From contig NZ_JADOES010000013.1 in the NCBI RefSeq assembly GCF_018739885.1, positions 45,768 through 109,767 on the forward strand: a stretch of DNA of 64,000 nucleotides, read 5' to 3'. The notes beneath the pieces were generated by a model. It ran no database searches and had not been told where the DNA came from. It worked only from the letters and a program-made list of their open reading frames with translations. Source of the stretch: Leptothoe spongobia TAU-MAC 1115. GTDB taxonomy: Bacteria > Cyanobacteriota > Cyanobacteriia > Phormidesmidales > Phormidesmidaceae. Shown piece by piece: positions 55,493 through 64,000 of this stretch (positions are counted from its first letter, which is position 1; the number at the start of each line of letters is the position of its first letter). A program made the translations under genes and the position numbers.

Positions 55493-57091
55493 GTGGTTAG
55501 CTCTCGTTCGATTGCAGCAGTAAAAAAGCGTTTACAGATTCTGTTTATTGTCTGTCTGTTGATAGGCATAGGATTGCGCTGTACTAATGCCGCCCACAAA
55601 GTGTACTGGCATGATGAAGTGTACACGACCATTCGAGTATTAGGACACTCAAGTAAAGCCATTGAAGAACAAGTGCTCCAAGGTGCTACGGTGTCTGCTG
55701 CTGATTTGCAAGCATTTCAAAAATTTCCTGAGCCTCGGCGCTGGAGCGATACCTGGTCTGCCCTGGCCAGTCACCCAGAGCATCCGCCATTGTTTTATTT
55801 TTTAGAGCGCTTTTGGGTGGGGGTGTTTGCCCCTTCAATTACGTCTTTTCGAGCTTTGGCTGTGGTTTTCGGCCTGCTGCTATTGCCCTTGACCTATTGG
55901 ATGGGGCGGCAGCTATGGCAGGATCATTGGGCTGCAGTGATAGCCACCTGTCTGATGGCAGTTTCTCCCATACAGCTGCTCTATGCTCAAGAAGCTAGAG
56001 AGTATAGCCTGTGGGCCTGCTTGATTTTGTTGGCCAATGGCTGTTTACTGCAGGCAATGCGTGCTGCCGGTCGATACTCTAGTGAAGCGGTTGTTGTGCG
56101 CTCTCTCAAGGCAACTATTTTACGTAAATGGGGGCTGTATAGTGTGAGTATGGCCCTCATGCTATACACCACGTTGCTCAGTGTCTTGGTGATAGTCGCC
56201 CATGGCTTGTATGTGTTGATCAGTGGTTCTCGTCAACATTGGCAGCGTTGGGCGATGGCGCTGGGAGGGGCGTTGTTCCTATTTGTCCCTTGGGGGGGCG
56301 TAATACTGAGTAACCGAGCTAAGTTAGATTCAGTTACTGACTGGACCTCATTTCGTCAACCTCTAGGGCAGTTGGTTAAATTTTGGGGGCTGCATTTAAG
56401 TTCGACGGTTATCGATCTGGGATTGCCGGTGGACAATCTCTACACTTATGTGGTGCCATTTGTTCTGTTGATATTACTGTTGGTGGCGCTTTGGCAGTTA
56501 CTCATGGTGACGTCTCCAAGTACTATGGCTTTTTGCATCATGGTATTGATGGTCCCTGCATTGGGACTGATTTTGCCTGACATGATCGATGGAGGTCAGT
56601 TGTCGGTGAGTACCCGTTACTTTATGCCGTCGTTGCTGATGGTGACGCTAGTGTTAGCGGGCTGGCTGCGGCAGTTAATCCTGTCAGATCGAGGTACTTA
56701 TCGCCTTTGTGGACAGAGTATTTTGGTACTTTTGCTGGTTGTTGGATTCGTATCTGGTAGCCTCAGTGCCGTGTCGTTTACCTGGTGGAATAAAAATATT
56801 AATTATCACATTAACACCATGGGCGAAGTGATTCGCCAAACGTCAGCTCCCTTAGTGATGGTTGAAATCGGTGAAACTGGTTTGGGCAGCTCTATCTCCT
56901 TGAGTTATGCAGTGGCTCCTGAGACTGCCTTTCTCCTATTTAAACCTGGAAAAATGCCTGAGATACCGACCGGGTATAGTGATTATTTTGTTTCCTATGC
57001 TAATGGAGAGCTTTTGGATGCGATCGCATCTAAAACTGGCCGATCGGTTGTTTTAGCAGGAGGTGACTACCCACTGTGGCGGTTAGAGTAG
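55493..57091 (+). CDS. GT-C fold membrane glycosyltransferase (GT39/ArnT-like)
   Basis: This 532-residue integral membrane protein has about ten hydrophobic segments. The first extracytoplasmic loop contains KVYWHDEVYTTIRVLGHS, where the D-E pair is the usual catalytic acid site of GT-C enzymes, and LLYAQEAREYSLWACLILLANG later. It resembles dolichyl/undecaprenyl-phosphate-sugar glycosyltransferases of the PMT/ArnT group, which transfer a lipid-linked sugar on the outer face of the membrane. The start is GTG. It has no close operon partner and the acceptor is unknown. Confidence 0.8.
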   Translation: MVSSRSIAAVKKRLQILFIVCLLIGIGLRCTNAAHKVYWHDEVYTTIRVLGHSSKAIEEQVLQGATVSAADLQAFQKFPEPRRWSDTWSALASHPEHPPLFYFLERFWVGVFAPSITSFRALAVVFGLLLLPLTYWMGRQLWQDHWAAVIATCLMAVSPIQLLYAQEAREYSLWACLILLANGCLLQAMRAAGRYSSEAVVVRSLKATILRKWGLYSVSMALMLYTTLLSVLVIVAHGLYVLISGSRQHWQRWAMALGGALFLFVPWGGVILSNRAKLDSVTDWTSFRQPLGQLVKFWGLHLSSTVIDLGLPVDNLYTYVVPFVLLILLLVALWQLLMVTSPSTMAFCIMVLMVPALGLILPDMIDGGQLSVSTRYFMPSLLMVTLVLAGWLRQLILSDRGTYRLCGQSILVLLLVVGFVSGSLSAVSFTWWNKNINYHINTMGEVIRQTSAPLVMVEIGETGLGSSISLSYAVAPETAFLLFKPGKMPEIPTGYSDYFVSYANGELLDAIASKTGRSVVLAGGDYPLWRLE

Positions 57092-57798
57092 CCTGACCAA
57101 AGGTATATAAGAGAGAACTAAAAGAGAGTTTCTAAAGCTTGTTATTTAAGTGTTGGACTTGATTTTTCTGACATGCTGAAGGTGTAGTGGAGGCTTTTAT
57201 TAACCAATAAAGTCATTTGTTTGTGTGCATTTTATACAAAAATACACCGTGATTTCATGGAGCAATGTATCCATTGTTTGTATCTATGTTTGAAACCTCA
57301 AACAACATTCCAAGATATTAACGGTTTAAATATCAAGTTCATCTTATCTCTTGAAACACGGACGGTTTTAATACCGTCAACTGATGAAATAATCCATGGT
57401 GCTTTATCGGGGGATTTTCAGTAGGTTATCCAAATTATGCTTCAGATACTGAGACCTGATTTTCTGGGGGAGGCTGGCCTCAACGTCATCAGAATAGAGT
57501 TCTTAGGACATATTCGAGGGTGCCAACTCTTGATTTCATCTTATAAATGATGGCCATAAACTTAAAGCGGGAAATTTCCCCAAGGGTAGAAGTCAGGAGC
57601 CAGAATCCAGTTCTTTTCTGACTCCTGGCTTCTGACTCCTGGATTCTTGCCCAGCCTTGATTTTCCGGTTTAAGTTGAACGCCTAAATGATTAGGTCAAG
57701 CTACTTGTTGTCGGGGGCATGAACAAGCAGAAAAGGAATTCAGATAATACCCCAAACAGATTTTTGAGGTATCAACTAATAGTCTAAATACTAATCGT
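57092..57798. other. 707-base intergenic region with a short repeat
   Basis: No credible gene. A 67-codon frame from 57221 has atypical composition and no recognised family. TCTGACTCCTGG occurs twice (57617-57628 and 57631-57642), and AGTCAGGAGCCAG (57591-57603) pairs with CTGGCTTCTGACT (57625-57637). This CAGGAGTCAG-type motif is a familiar intergenic repeat in cyanobacteria. Confidence 0.55.
57591..57642. repeat. CAGGAGTCAG-type inverted and direct repeat
   Basis: A 13-bp stem (57591-57603 with 57625-57637, one G-T pair) overlaps two direct copies of TCTGACTCCTGG. The composition and pattern resemble short intergenic repeats found many times in cyanobacterial genomes. No function is known. 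Confidence 0.6.
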
Positions 57799-58905
57799 AT
57801 GCCAAATAGCTTTCAGCGTATGAAGTTAGGCCCTGCCAGGCGTTTAGTAGCTATTTGGACCGCACGCTACTGTCCTGATTTTTCCTCCATGGAGGCCACT
57901 GCTAGATCTATCACCGTTGGAGAGATCTATGAATCATTATTAGTATCAGGCCGCAAAGAGACTGCTACAAAATTAAATCGTCAGTTTGTGATGCAAGCTT
58001 GCAAGCTTGCTGCCATTAGAACCAAGGATTTATACGTACATTTTGAGGATCTGAATCTAAAGGAGATCACTAATTTAGCTCAACTGACTAGCCGAGTTTA
58101 TCTGCAGTTGATACAGCTCTATCAGTTGTATCCGCCCATATCATTGGTTCCAGAATGGCAGGAGTTAGATTTATTACCAAAAAATTTAGGTCAAGTCTTT
58201 AGGGTTAAAAATCTCCTTGAAGTAGCTGATGTGATGGAGCCGTTTGTCGCCGAGTTTCGACTACAGCACATTATCTCGGATAATTGGAAAACTCTGGGAT
58301 TTATGACAACCCAGGTCAACCTGACAAATATGTTACTACTCCAGTCGTTGAATCCGGTTGAGAAGGCCTTAATCAGTCCCTATTTCAAATTTCTAGAAGA
58401 ACAGATTGTAATGCCCTGGCAGCGGATGTTTGCCGCTTCAGCAGCAGCTCCTGTTCCTGCTGTCAGAGTGGTTGAGCGGATGTTGCCCATTATTCCAGAG
58501 CTTTCGATTGTGACCTACACCCATTGGCAGCAGACGTTTCCTTACTATTATGCTCGTAGGGGCAGTCTAGAGCATCCAGAGGTAAAGCATTCTTCTCTGC
58601 GAGACTTTAGTATGTTTCAAGTGTATTTATGGCTTAGTTTTTTACAGGGTAACTTGAGGGTGGTAGAGGCTGAACTCGCTGTTTTTTGTCGGATTGTCTA
58701 TGGAGAGATTGGTATTCCGTGGGGCATGACCATCAAAGGAACTAAGCTGCTCATGGAAAAAGTGTTGGATTATTTGGAGCCCCATGAGCTAAAGTTTATA
58801 GCTCCCTATACGTCGGGTATGGTGCAAGCCTTTATGAACAGTGATGAGACCCTATTGAGTCTTGCTTCTACCAATGACTTGAGTAAATTATTAGAAATGG
58901 GGTAG
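57799..58905 (+). CDS. Hypothetical protein, 368 residues
   Basis: I do not recognise a characterised family. The protein is soluble and appears almost entirely helical (VMQACKLAAIRTKDLYVHFEDLNLKEI, LTSRVYLQLIQLYQLYPP, LEEQIVMPWQRMFAASAAA). It has no signal peptide, membrane segment or catalytic motif. The length and clean start suggest a genuine gene. It is convergent with the cellulose-synthase-like gene, and the two stop codons are only a few bases apart. A scaffold or regulatory role is possible but unsupported. Confidence 0.7.
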   Translation: MPNSFQRMKLGPARRLVAIWTARYCPDFSSMEATARSITVGEIYESLLVSGRKETATKLNRQFVMQACKLAAIRTKDLYVHFEDLNLKEITNLAQLTSRVYLQLIQLYQLYPPISLVPEWQELDLLPKNLGQVFRVKNLLEVADVMEPFVAEFRLQHIISDNWKTLGFMTTQVNLTNMLLLQSLNPVEKALISPYFKFLEEQIVMPWQRMFAASAAAPVPAVRVVERMLPIIPELSIVTYTHWQQTFPYYYARRGSLEHPEVKHSSLRDFSMFQVYLWLSFLQGNLRVVEAELAVFCRIVYGEIGIPWGMTIKGTKLLMEKVLDYLEPHELKFIAPYTSGMVQAFMNSDETLLSLASTNDLSKLLEMG

Positions 58906-58910
58906 CACGA

Positions 58911-61175
58911 CTAGCCCTTGGCGACGGTCATAGCTTTGACGCGGATGTCGCCGGTGAGTACCCGTGGGCGAAATAGGGTTTTAACTAAAATCCATAGAGA
59001 TTGGAGTTCTCCTGGAGTATTCCATCGCTTCCACTGACCTGGACGGCAGTAGAGGAGCTCTACCAGTTTTCGAGTTTCTGATAGGGTAACCCTGTGAAAT
59101 TCGACGGTGACGCAGGGAAACTCGCCATCGTTACAGGTGCCGGTCAAGACTCCCTCCAGACTAATCAGGTCTTCGCTAATGGAGAGTTGCACTGGACGAG
59201 TTTCTCCGGCAGCTAAGTTGGGTAGGCCGCGTTGGGTGAGGGTAATGGTAGCTCCGATTTCTGAAATCGCGGTGGTGGTTCCCCACCAAATACGGTTGCC
59301 AATTTGCAAGCGCACCACCCGACGCAGGTCAAACCAGTCGTAGGGGTTCGGACGAGGGACATCCAGTAGTACCAACAGAGCTGCGCCAATCATCATCAAG
59401 TTATACAAACTCCAGATCCAGCCAATGCCCAGGCCCCTGAGATGGGCAGACGCTTCGGGGGGCACTCCTTGGGCCCAATTGCCTCGGGCTAGACATTCGC
59501 CCAGGTTTAACCAGATACTGCAGGCGGTGAGGACAAACATTAGCATCAGTGGCCAGGCCAAATGCCAGTTAAAGCGAAACCCTTGACTGGATGTACCTTT
59601 GGGCGTCACCTTAAAGCCTGTGCCAAAGGGGGATAACATGGCCTGCACTACGGTGACCGCTAAGGGGAAGGCCAGTACCAGGGAATAAACATCGGAGAGA
59701 ATGGCGGAGCGAGAATGGTGGTTGAGCCAGGAGAAAACTGTAATCTGTACAAAATAATAGGGCAAGAAGAAATAAATAATTTCCTCAGGGGTGGAGCGGA
59801 TGGGAATCACTCCAAAGGCGTAGAACAAGGGTGCAATCAAAAATATGATGCGCGAGATGCTGGTGAACCAGTGCAAAATGCCCTCTAAGTGACCCAGACG
59901 CTGGATAAACTTCAGTCCCGGTATGGTCAGCGGATTGGTTTCAATGAAAAAAGCCTGTAGGGTGCCCCTGGCCCAGCGTAGACGCTGAACGGCATGGGCA
60001 CTAATGTTCTCGGCGGCTAGTCCAGCACTGAGCTTCTCATCGAGATAGATAATCTTGTGTCCCTTGGAGGCGAGACGGACAGCTGTGAAATAGTCCTCAC
60101 TGAGGGAGTCGGTGACAAACCCGCCTGCTGATTCTAAGGCACTGCGACGAGCGACAAAGGATGTGCCAGAGCAGACAACACTGCCCACCCCATCCCGCAT
60201 GGGTTGGATTTGTCGGTAGAAGACTTCTTCTTCAGGGGTGAGAATGTCTTCAAGACCCAGGTTGCGGGCAATGGGGTCAGGATTATAAAAGCTTTGAGGG
60301 GTCTGTACCAGGGCGACGGTGGGGTCCTGGAAAAAGCCGACAGTACGTAGCAGAAAATTGCGGGTGGGGACAAAGTCGGCGTCAAAGGAGGCGATCAGGT
60401 CGCTGTTAGTTTTTGCGATCGCACTATTCAAATTTCCCGCTTTGGCATGATCATTATTCGGTCGAGTTCGATATTCACAGCCCAGAGTCTCTGCCAGTTT
60501 CTTAATTTCAGGACGGCGGGTATCGTCCAACAGATACACCGTTTTATCTGGGTAATCCATGGCCTGACAGCCTATGATGGTGCGCCGCAGGATAAACTCT
60601 GGCTCATCATAGGTAGGGATAAACACCGCCACCGATGGCAAAAATGTCTTATCCATGACCGCCAGTTGCATCTGATCGGCCTGGTTGTGTCGGTCCCGCA
60701 CCCTTAGCAGCAGCACCAGTTGGATAATGCTGGCAACCAGCCCCAGCATTTCCATGACAAATAGCACTGTGCTGGTACCGCCATTGAGCAGATCGTCAAA
60801 ATTTAGGGTGGATAGACTACGCCAGCTCACATAGCGGCCTACTAGTATAAGTAATACGGCGATCACCACCGCTCGTGACCAGGGTTTGGGCTGGGGGGAG
60901 ATGCGGGTAATGACCACTGCAAATAGAAACAGGGCCACGGTTGGAAAAATCAAATAATGGCCTGCCACCATGGGGGCCTCTAGCCACATAGGTGGAGATT
61001 GCTGTAGCAGGTTGAGTTGGGCAAAAATGCGGCTAATTTGCCCTTCGCCTGTGAACCATGCATAGGCGAGTGCGAGTGCGATCGCAACCACACCGAACAT
61101 CATCACTGTCGCATAGGAAATAGAAAGCGGTCTTTGCAGTGGTGGCTTACTGGTCGGAACCATCGATTCTTCCAT
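58911..61175 (-). CDS. Cellulose-synthase-like processive glycosyltransferase with PilZ-like C-terminus
   Basis: This 754-residue protein follows BcsA architecture. Several N-terminal membrane helices precede the GT-A domain, with the D,D,D,QxxRW motifs visible: DDT at 217-219, DAD at 265-267, SED at 359-361, and QRLRW at 397-401. More membrane helices follow, and the C-terminal region (about 625-720) resembles a PilZ domain: RRVVR fits the RxxxR motif, while SEIG is a weak version of the (D/N)xSxxG motif. It may thus make a beta-glucan controlled by c-di-GMP, but PilZ activity is uncertain. No BcsB partner lies alongside. Copy C of the dispersed repeat sits 21 bases upstream of its ATG. Confidence 0.85.
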   Translation of the reverse strand: MEESMVPTSKPPLQRPLSISYATVMMFGVVAIALALAYAWFTGEGQISRIFAQLNLLQQSPPMWLEAPMVAGHYLIFPTVALFLFAVVITRISPQPKPWSRAVVIAVLLILVGRYVSWRSLSTLNFDDLLNGGTSTVLFVMEMLGLVASIIQLVLLLRVRDRHNQADQMQLAVMDKTFLPSVAVFIPTYDEPEFILRRTIIGCQAMDYPDKTVYLLDDTRRPEIKKLAETLGCEYRTRPNNDHAKAGNLNSAIAKTNSDLIASFDADFVPTRNFLLRTVGFFQDPTVALVQTPQSFYNPDPIARNLGLEDILTPEEEVFYRQIQPMRDGVGSVVCSGTSFVARRSALESAGGFVTDSLSEDYFTAVRLASKGHKIIYLDEKLSAGLAAENISAHAVQRLRWARGTLQAFFIETNPLTIPGLKFIQRLGHLEGILHWFTSISRIIFLIAPLFYAFGVIPIRSTPEEIIYFFLPYYFVQITVFSWLNHHSRSAILSDVYSLVLAFPLAVTVVQAMLSPFGTGFKVTPKGTSSQGFRFNWHLAWPLMLMFVLTACSIWLNLGECLARGNWAQGVPPEASAHLRGLGIGWIWSLYNLMMIGAALLVLLDVPRPNPYDWFDLRRVVRLQIGNRIWWGTTTAISEIGATITLTQRGLPNLAAGETRPVQLSISEDLISLEGVLTGTCNDGEFPCVTVEFHRVTLSETRKLVELLYCRPGQWKRWNTPGELQSLWILVKTLFRPRVLTGDIRVKAMTVAKG

Positions 61176-61195
61176 GAGTTAACACGCATTGTTAT

Positions 61196-61262
61196 AAACC
61201 TTGTCCACGTCCAGAGTTAGAGTTTTCTGTAGCAGACCTTACAGGTTGCACCTTGGACGTGG
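61196..61262 (-). repeat. Dispersed cloverleaf-like element, copy C (divergent)
   Basis: On the minus strand it reads CCACGTCCAAGG...CTGGACGTGGACAAGGTTT, 67 nt. Both ends match copies A and B, while the middle differs: GCA-ACCT-GTA-AGGT-C-TGC replaces GAAAC/GTTTC, and AGA/TCT replaces GGT/ACC. Both internal hairpins are kept by compensating changes. It lies 21 nt upstream of the glycosyltransferase ATG and so probably in its mRNA leader. Confidence 0.8.
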
Positions 61263-61561
61263 TACAGCCAGGTCTATATAAGCTTACGAATAAGCCATGA
61301 ATATGGATTTATCCCACGTTCAACTTATACACATAGGCCGCACCTCAACTGTTCCATAAGTTGCATACTGGACTGAAAATTTGCTGAGATAACCGTTAAT
61401 TGTCACCATTAAACTTTTCAGCCAGACATCAGCCATTATTTTTATTTTCATCATGCAGCGAGTTTGCCGTCCGTTTACAGTAGTGCTGTCATTGGCAATT
61501 TCTGACCTAGAGTAACGTCTGATTGTTATCTAGCAGACATTAAGCAGAGAGAGAGAGGAAA
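61263..61561. other. Upstream region of the DUF4079 gene
   Basis: About 300 bases with no credible ORF. It ends with AGAGAGAGAGAGGAAA directly before the ATG, a strong ribosome-binding sequence. A candidate -35-like TTTACA lies near 61490. Confidence 0.35.
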
Positions 61562-62266
61562 ATGAGCATCAACGATTGGCTTAGACTCATGCATCCGATT
61601 CTGGCAGTCAGTGTGGTATTCCCGCTGATTGGTATAGTAAGCTACTTTGCGCTTCAAACCCGGCAGCGTCGTTTGGCCGTACAGGCTAAGGAAAAGTCAA
61701 AAATCCCCCCTGTGGTGGGTAAAGAGCATGTCAACTTGGGCAAGTGGTTGACTGGTGCTGTGGTGGGACTCACCCTGGTGGGGGTGGGCCATCCCATCTT
61801 TAAGAACATTGTCAAGCAGGCGGCAACGGATAGCCCGGTTCCTGCAGGCAAGGTGATCTTTATTGTCTTTATGTTTTTGTTTACGATTGGTTCGCTGGTG
61901 TGTTTGTATCGGGCGACGGCACCGCAAAAGCTATGGCGTGGTTTGTTTGCTGCTTTAACAACAGCGGGTCTGTGGATTTTAGGGAGTCAGGATGGGGTGT
62001 TTCGCCGTACCTATGAGTGGCAGGTGTCCCATTACTACTATGGCATGGTGGCGGCGACGCTGATGGTGATTTCGTTGGCTATTTTGCCAGAGATTTATAG
62101 GTCGAAAACTTGGCGAAAGGTTCATATTGCGCTGAATTGTATTGCACTGTTGTTGTTTATTGTTCAGGGAATTACAGGGACAAGAGATCTGTTGGAAATT
62201 CCCCTGAGCTGGCAGGAACCTTTTGTGTTCGGCTGTGATTTTGCCAACAAGACCTGCGGTGGGTAG
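61562..62266 (+). CDS. DUF4079 membrane protein (b561-like)
   Basis: This 234-residue protein has about six hydrophobic segments. Its N-terminus SINDWLRLMHPILAVSVVFPL and the conserved His residues (LMHP, GVGHP, SHYYYG, VHIALN) match the cyanobacterial DUF4079 family, whose fold resembles cytochrome b561. Haem binding through these His residues is inferred. Function is not established; a role in thylakoid redox has been guessed for relatives. The gene has a very strong ribosome-binding site (AGAGAGAGAGGAAA). Confidence 0.8.
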   Translation: MSINDWLRLMHPILAVSVVFPLIGIVSYFALQTRQRRLAVQAKEKSKIPPVVGKEHVNLGKWLTGAVVGLTLVGVGHPIFKNIVKQAATDSPVPAGKVIFIVFMFLFTIGSLVCLYRATAPQKLWRGLFAALTTAGLWILGSQDGVFRRTYEWQVSHYYYGMVAATLMVISLAILPEIYRSKTWRKVHIALNCIALLLFIVQGITGTRDLLEIPLSWQEPFVFGCDFANKTCGG

Positions 62267-62387
62267 GACGTATATGAAGGCATGAGCCTTTCTCTTTAAA
62301 GTTACGGTTTGGTTTGCCCTGGAAGCTTGGGAATACCTTTGAAATGGTCTGTTAAAGACCTTGTGCGCTCAAGACAAAGGTGAGGAT

Positions 62388-63912
62388 ATGGGGCGAATAA
62401 ATCGACGACTGGGATGGTTGGCAGGGTTATTGGTGCTTGTTCTGCCTACAGACAGTACTATTGCTGCTCCATCTTTCTCAGGTAGTGATGATTTCTCGCC
62501 CCAGGTTCCTCGCCAATTAACCGCTGTTCCCATCGCTCAAGCTCAGTCAGAAACTGAAGGTAGTACGGCTGAGGCGAACGTTTTAGCTATTGCAGCGATC
62601 TTTAGTGGATCAGAAGAAGTATGGGACAGCGTTGGAAGTGGCAGAGCGGGGTCGGACTCGGGCATTTACGGCATTGATGACCCAACGGGAGCGTCCAGGA
62701 ACAGCGGCAGAAAATGAGTCCCTAAAACTGATGGAGATGACGGTCCTGGCGCAGCAGCAGCAGACGACGCTGGTGGAGTACTCCATTATCAGAATCCCTG
62801 AGTTAGATGATCCAGTACTTTATATTTGGGTAATTTCGGCGGAGGGGAAGATTGATTTTCGTCAGCGTTCTCTTACAGGCATGAACCTGAGGGCACTAGT
62901 ACAGTATTCTCGTCGGGCTATCGGAGTAAGAGGGCGGGGATTTTCCTCGACATTCTCTTCGATGAATTTGAGCCGCACGTCGGAATTTGGATGGTGGGGT
63001 GATCCGACGGATGAGTTGACTGAGCTGCATCAACTATTGATTGATCCGATTGCTGATTTACTGCCTGACGATCCTGAGAAGACTATTGTTTTTATTCCTC
63101 AAGGAGAATTGTTTCTGTTACCATTTCCAGCGTTGCTGAATAGCAAGGGTAAGTATTTGATTGAGCAGCATACGTTGCTGACATCGCCATCAATTCAGGT
63201 GTTGGCGTTGACGGAAGAGATGGCGGATAGTAGACAGAAAAATCTCTCTTTTCCAGCAATTAATTCTCTCAGTGATCCGTTGATTGTGGGAAATCCTACT
63301 ATGCCCACAATTGTGTTACGAGATGAGACTGGGCGATTTACGAAGGAGCCGTTGCCTGGGTTGCCTGGAGCAGAGCAAGAGGCTGAGGATATTGCTGGGT
63401 TTCTGGGAACGTCGGCTTTGACGAGTGATAGCGCGACAGAAGCCGTTGTGAAGCGGCGGTTGGGGAGTGCTGATTTGATTCACTTGGCTACCCATGGGTT
63501 GTTGGAGTATGGTGATCCGACGGAGACGGGTAGTCAGACTATGCCTGGGGCGATGGCCTTGGCTCCTGGGGTGAGTGAGGATGGGTTGTTGACGACGGCT
63601 GAGATTTTGCAGATGGATTTGCAGGCGTCTCTGGTGGTGTTGAGTGCTTGCGATACGGGGCGAGGTCGAATTACGGGAGATGGGGTGATTGGTCTGTCGC
63701 GGGCGTTTGTGGCGGCGGGGGCTCCTAGTTTGGTGGTGTCCTTATGGGCGGTACCGGATGCATCAACGGCGGAGCTGATGACGGAGTTTTATCGGCAGCT
63801 GAGTCAGGGACAAACGAAGGCACAAGCTTTGCGGCAGGCGATGTTGATAACAATGGAGACGCATCAGCATCCGATTGCTTGGTCGGCGTTTACGTTGATT
63901 GGGGCGAATTAG
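62388..63912 (+). pseudogene. CHAT-domain protein with lost TPR region and a frameshift
   Basis: From the ATG at 62388 a signal peptide (LGWLAGLLVLVLPTDSTIAA) and a short linker are read. Near 62590 the recognisable protein continues in a different frame: LVDQKKYGTALEVAERGRTRAFTALM, the last TPR-like helix of this family, then a CHAT domain. CHAT proteins are caspase-like proteases; the His-Cys pair is visible as DLIHLATHGLLEY and VVLSACDTGRGRITG. Normally several TPR units lie between the signal and that last helix, and here they are absent. This points to an internal deletion plus frameshift, leaving the CHAT domain (62590-63912) intact but probably not secreted. A sequencing error is possible, but a simple one would not remove the TPRs. 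Confidence 0.7.
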
Positions 63913-64000
63913 TAGCTTGCTATCTCTTTATTCGCGTAATCCAGCTAGTAAAAAATACCTATCCTTGCTAATTTTGGCTACCCAGGTTTACAAATCAAGT

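Noticed and set aside
57221..57424. 67-codon plus-strand ORF in the 57 kb gap
   Set aside because: Atypical composition, no family and no start context; judged random.

Overview
This window is cyanobacterial chromosome. Phosphoribulokinase, a plastid-type Gap2 GAPDH, the photosystem I assembly factor Ycf4 and DevBCA-type exporters are all present. The octamer GCGATCGC (HIP1) occurs about 25 times by eye. A hormogonium-polysaccharide (hps) gene set suggests a filamentous, gliding lineage; the genus cannot be told from this window. I recognised no rRNA, tRNA, CRISPR array, transposase or phage gene.

Layout. At 0-5 kb (minus strand) lie a flotillin cut by the window edge, an NfeD-like partner with an aspartate-rich insert, a Uma2-family nuclease and a B12-dependent ribonucleotide reductase. 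At 5.7-9.8 kb (plus) are three family-2 glycosyltransferases, two of them HpsE-like tandem paralogues, and a sulfotransferase. htpG and rpmB follow. At 12.9-20.5 kb is the hps core: a giant HpsA and four class-III-signal pseudopilins (HpsB, HpsC and two GspH-like). A HAD phosphatase, a TauE/SafE permease and two more sulfotransferases of different subfamilies (22.3 and 25.7 kb) flank an EF-G-like GTPase. The 5-23 kb block has only two HIP1 sites, against about twenty in the next 38 kb, so it looks like an accessory block.

At 27-32 kb (minus) is an ABC exporter operon with a DevB adaptor, two consecutive DevC permeases, DevA, a YbjN-like protein and probably a 38-residue membrane peptide, closed by a strong hairpin. 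At 32-42 kb are housekeeping and photosynthesis genes: tmk-holB, an FHA protein, prk, ycf4, a lipoprotein cyclophilin, a ketosynthase and ftsH. At 42-50 kb are an M23 peptidase, a TPR protein, a selenium pair (oxidoreductase-SelD fusion and MnmH), a B12-binding radical SAM protein and gap2. At 50-64 kb are murC-murB, ybaB, a low-molecular-weight phosphatase, a membrane GT-C enzyme, a cellulose-synthase-like protein, a DUF4079 protein and a broken CHAT-domain gene.

Most notable non-coding signal: three copies of an approximately 70-nt intergenic element (22.08, 39.64 and 61.20 kb) with an outer CCACGTCCA/TGGACGTGG stem and two internal hairpins whose stems differ in sequence but stay paired in the divergent copy. 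Also notable are a 34-nt perfect palindrome centred on a HIP1 site inside the HAD gene, and several long perfect hairpins at gene ends.
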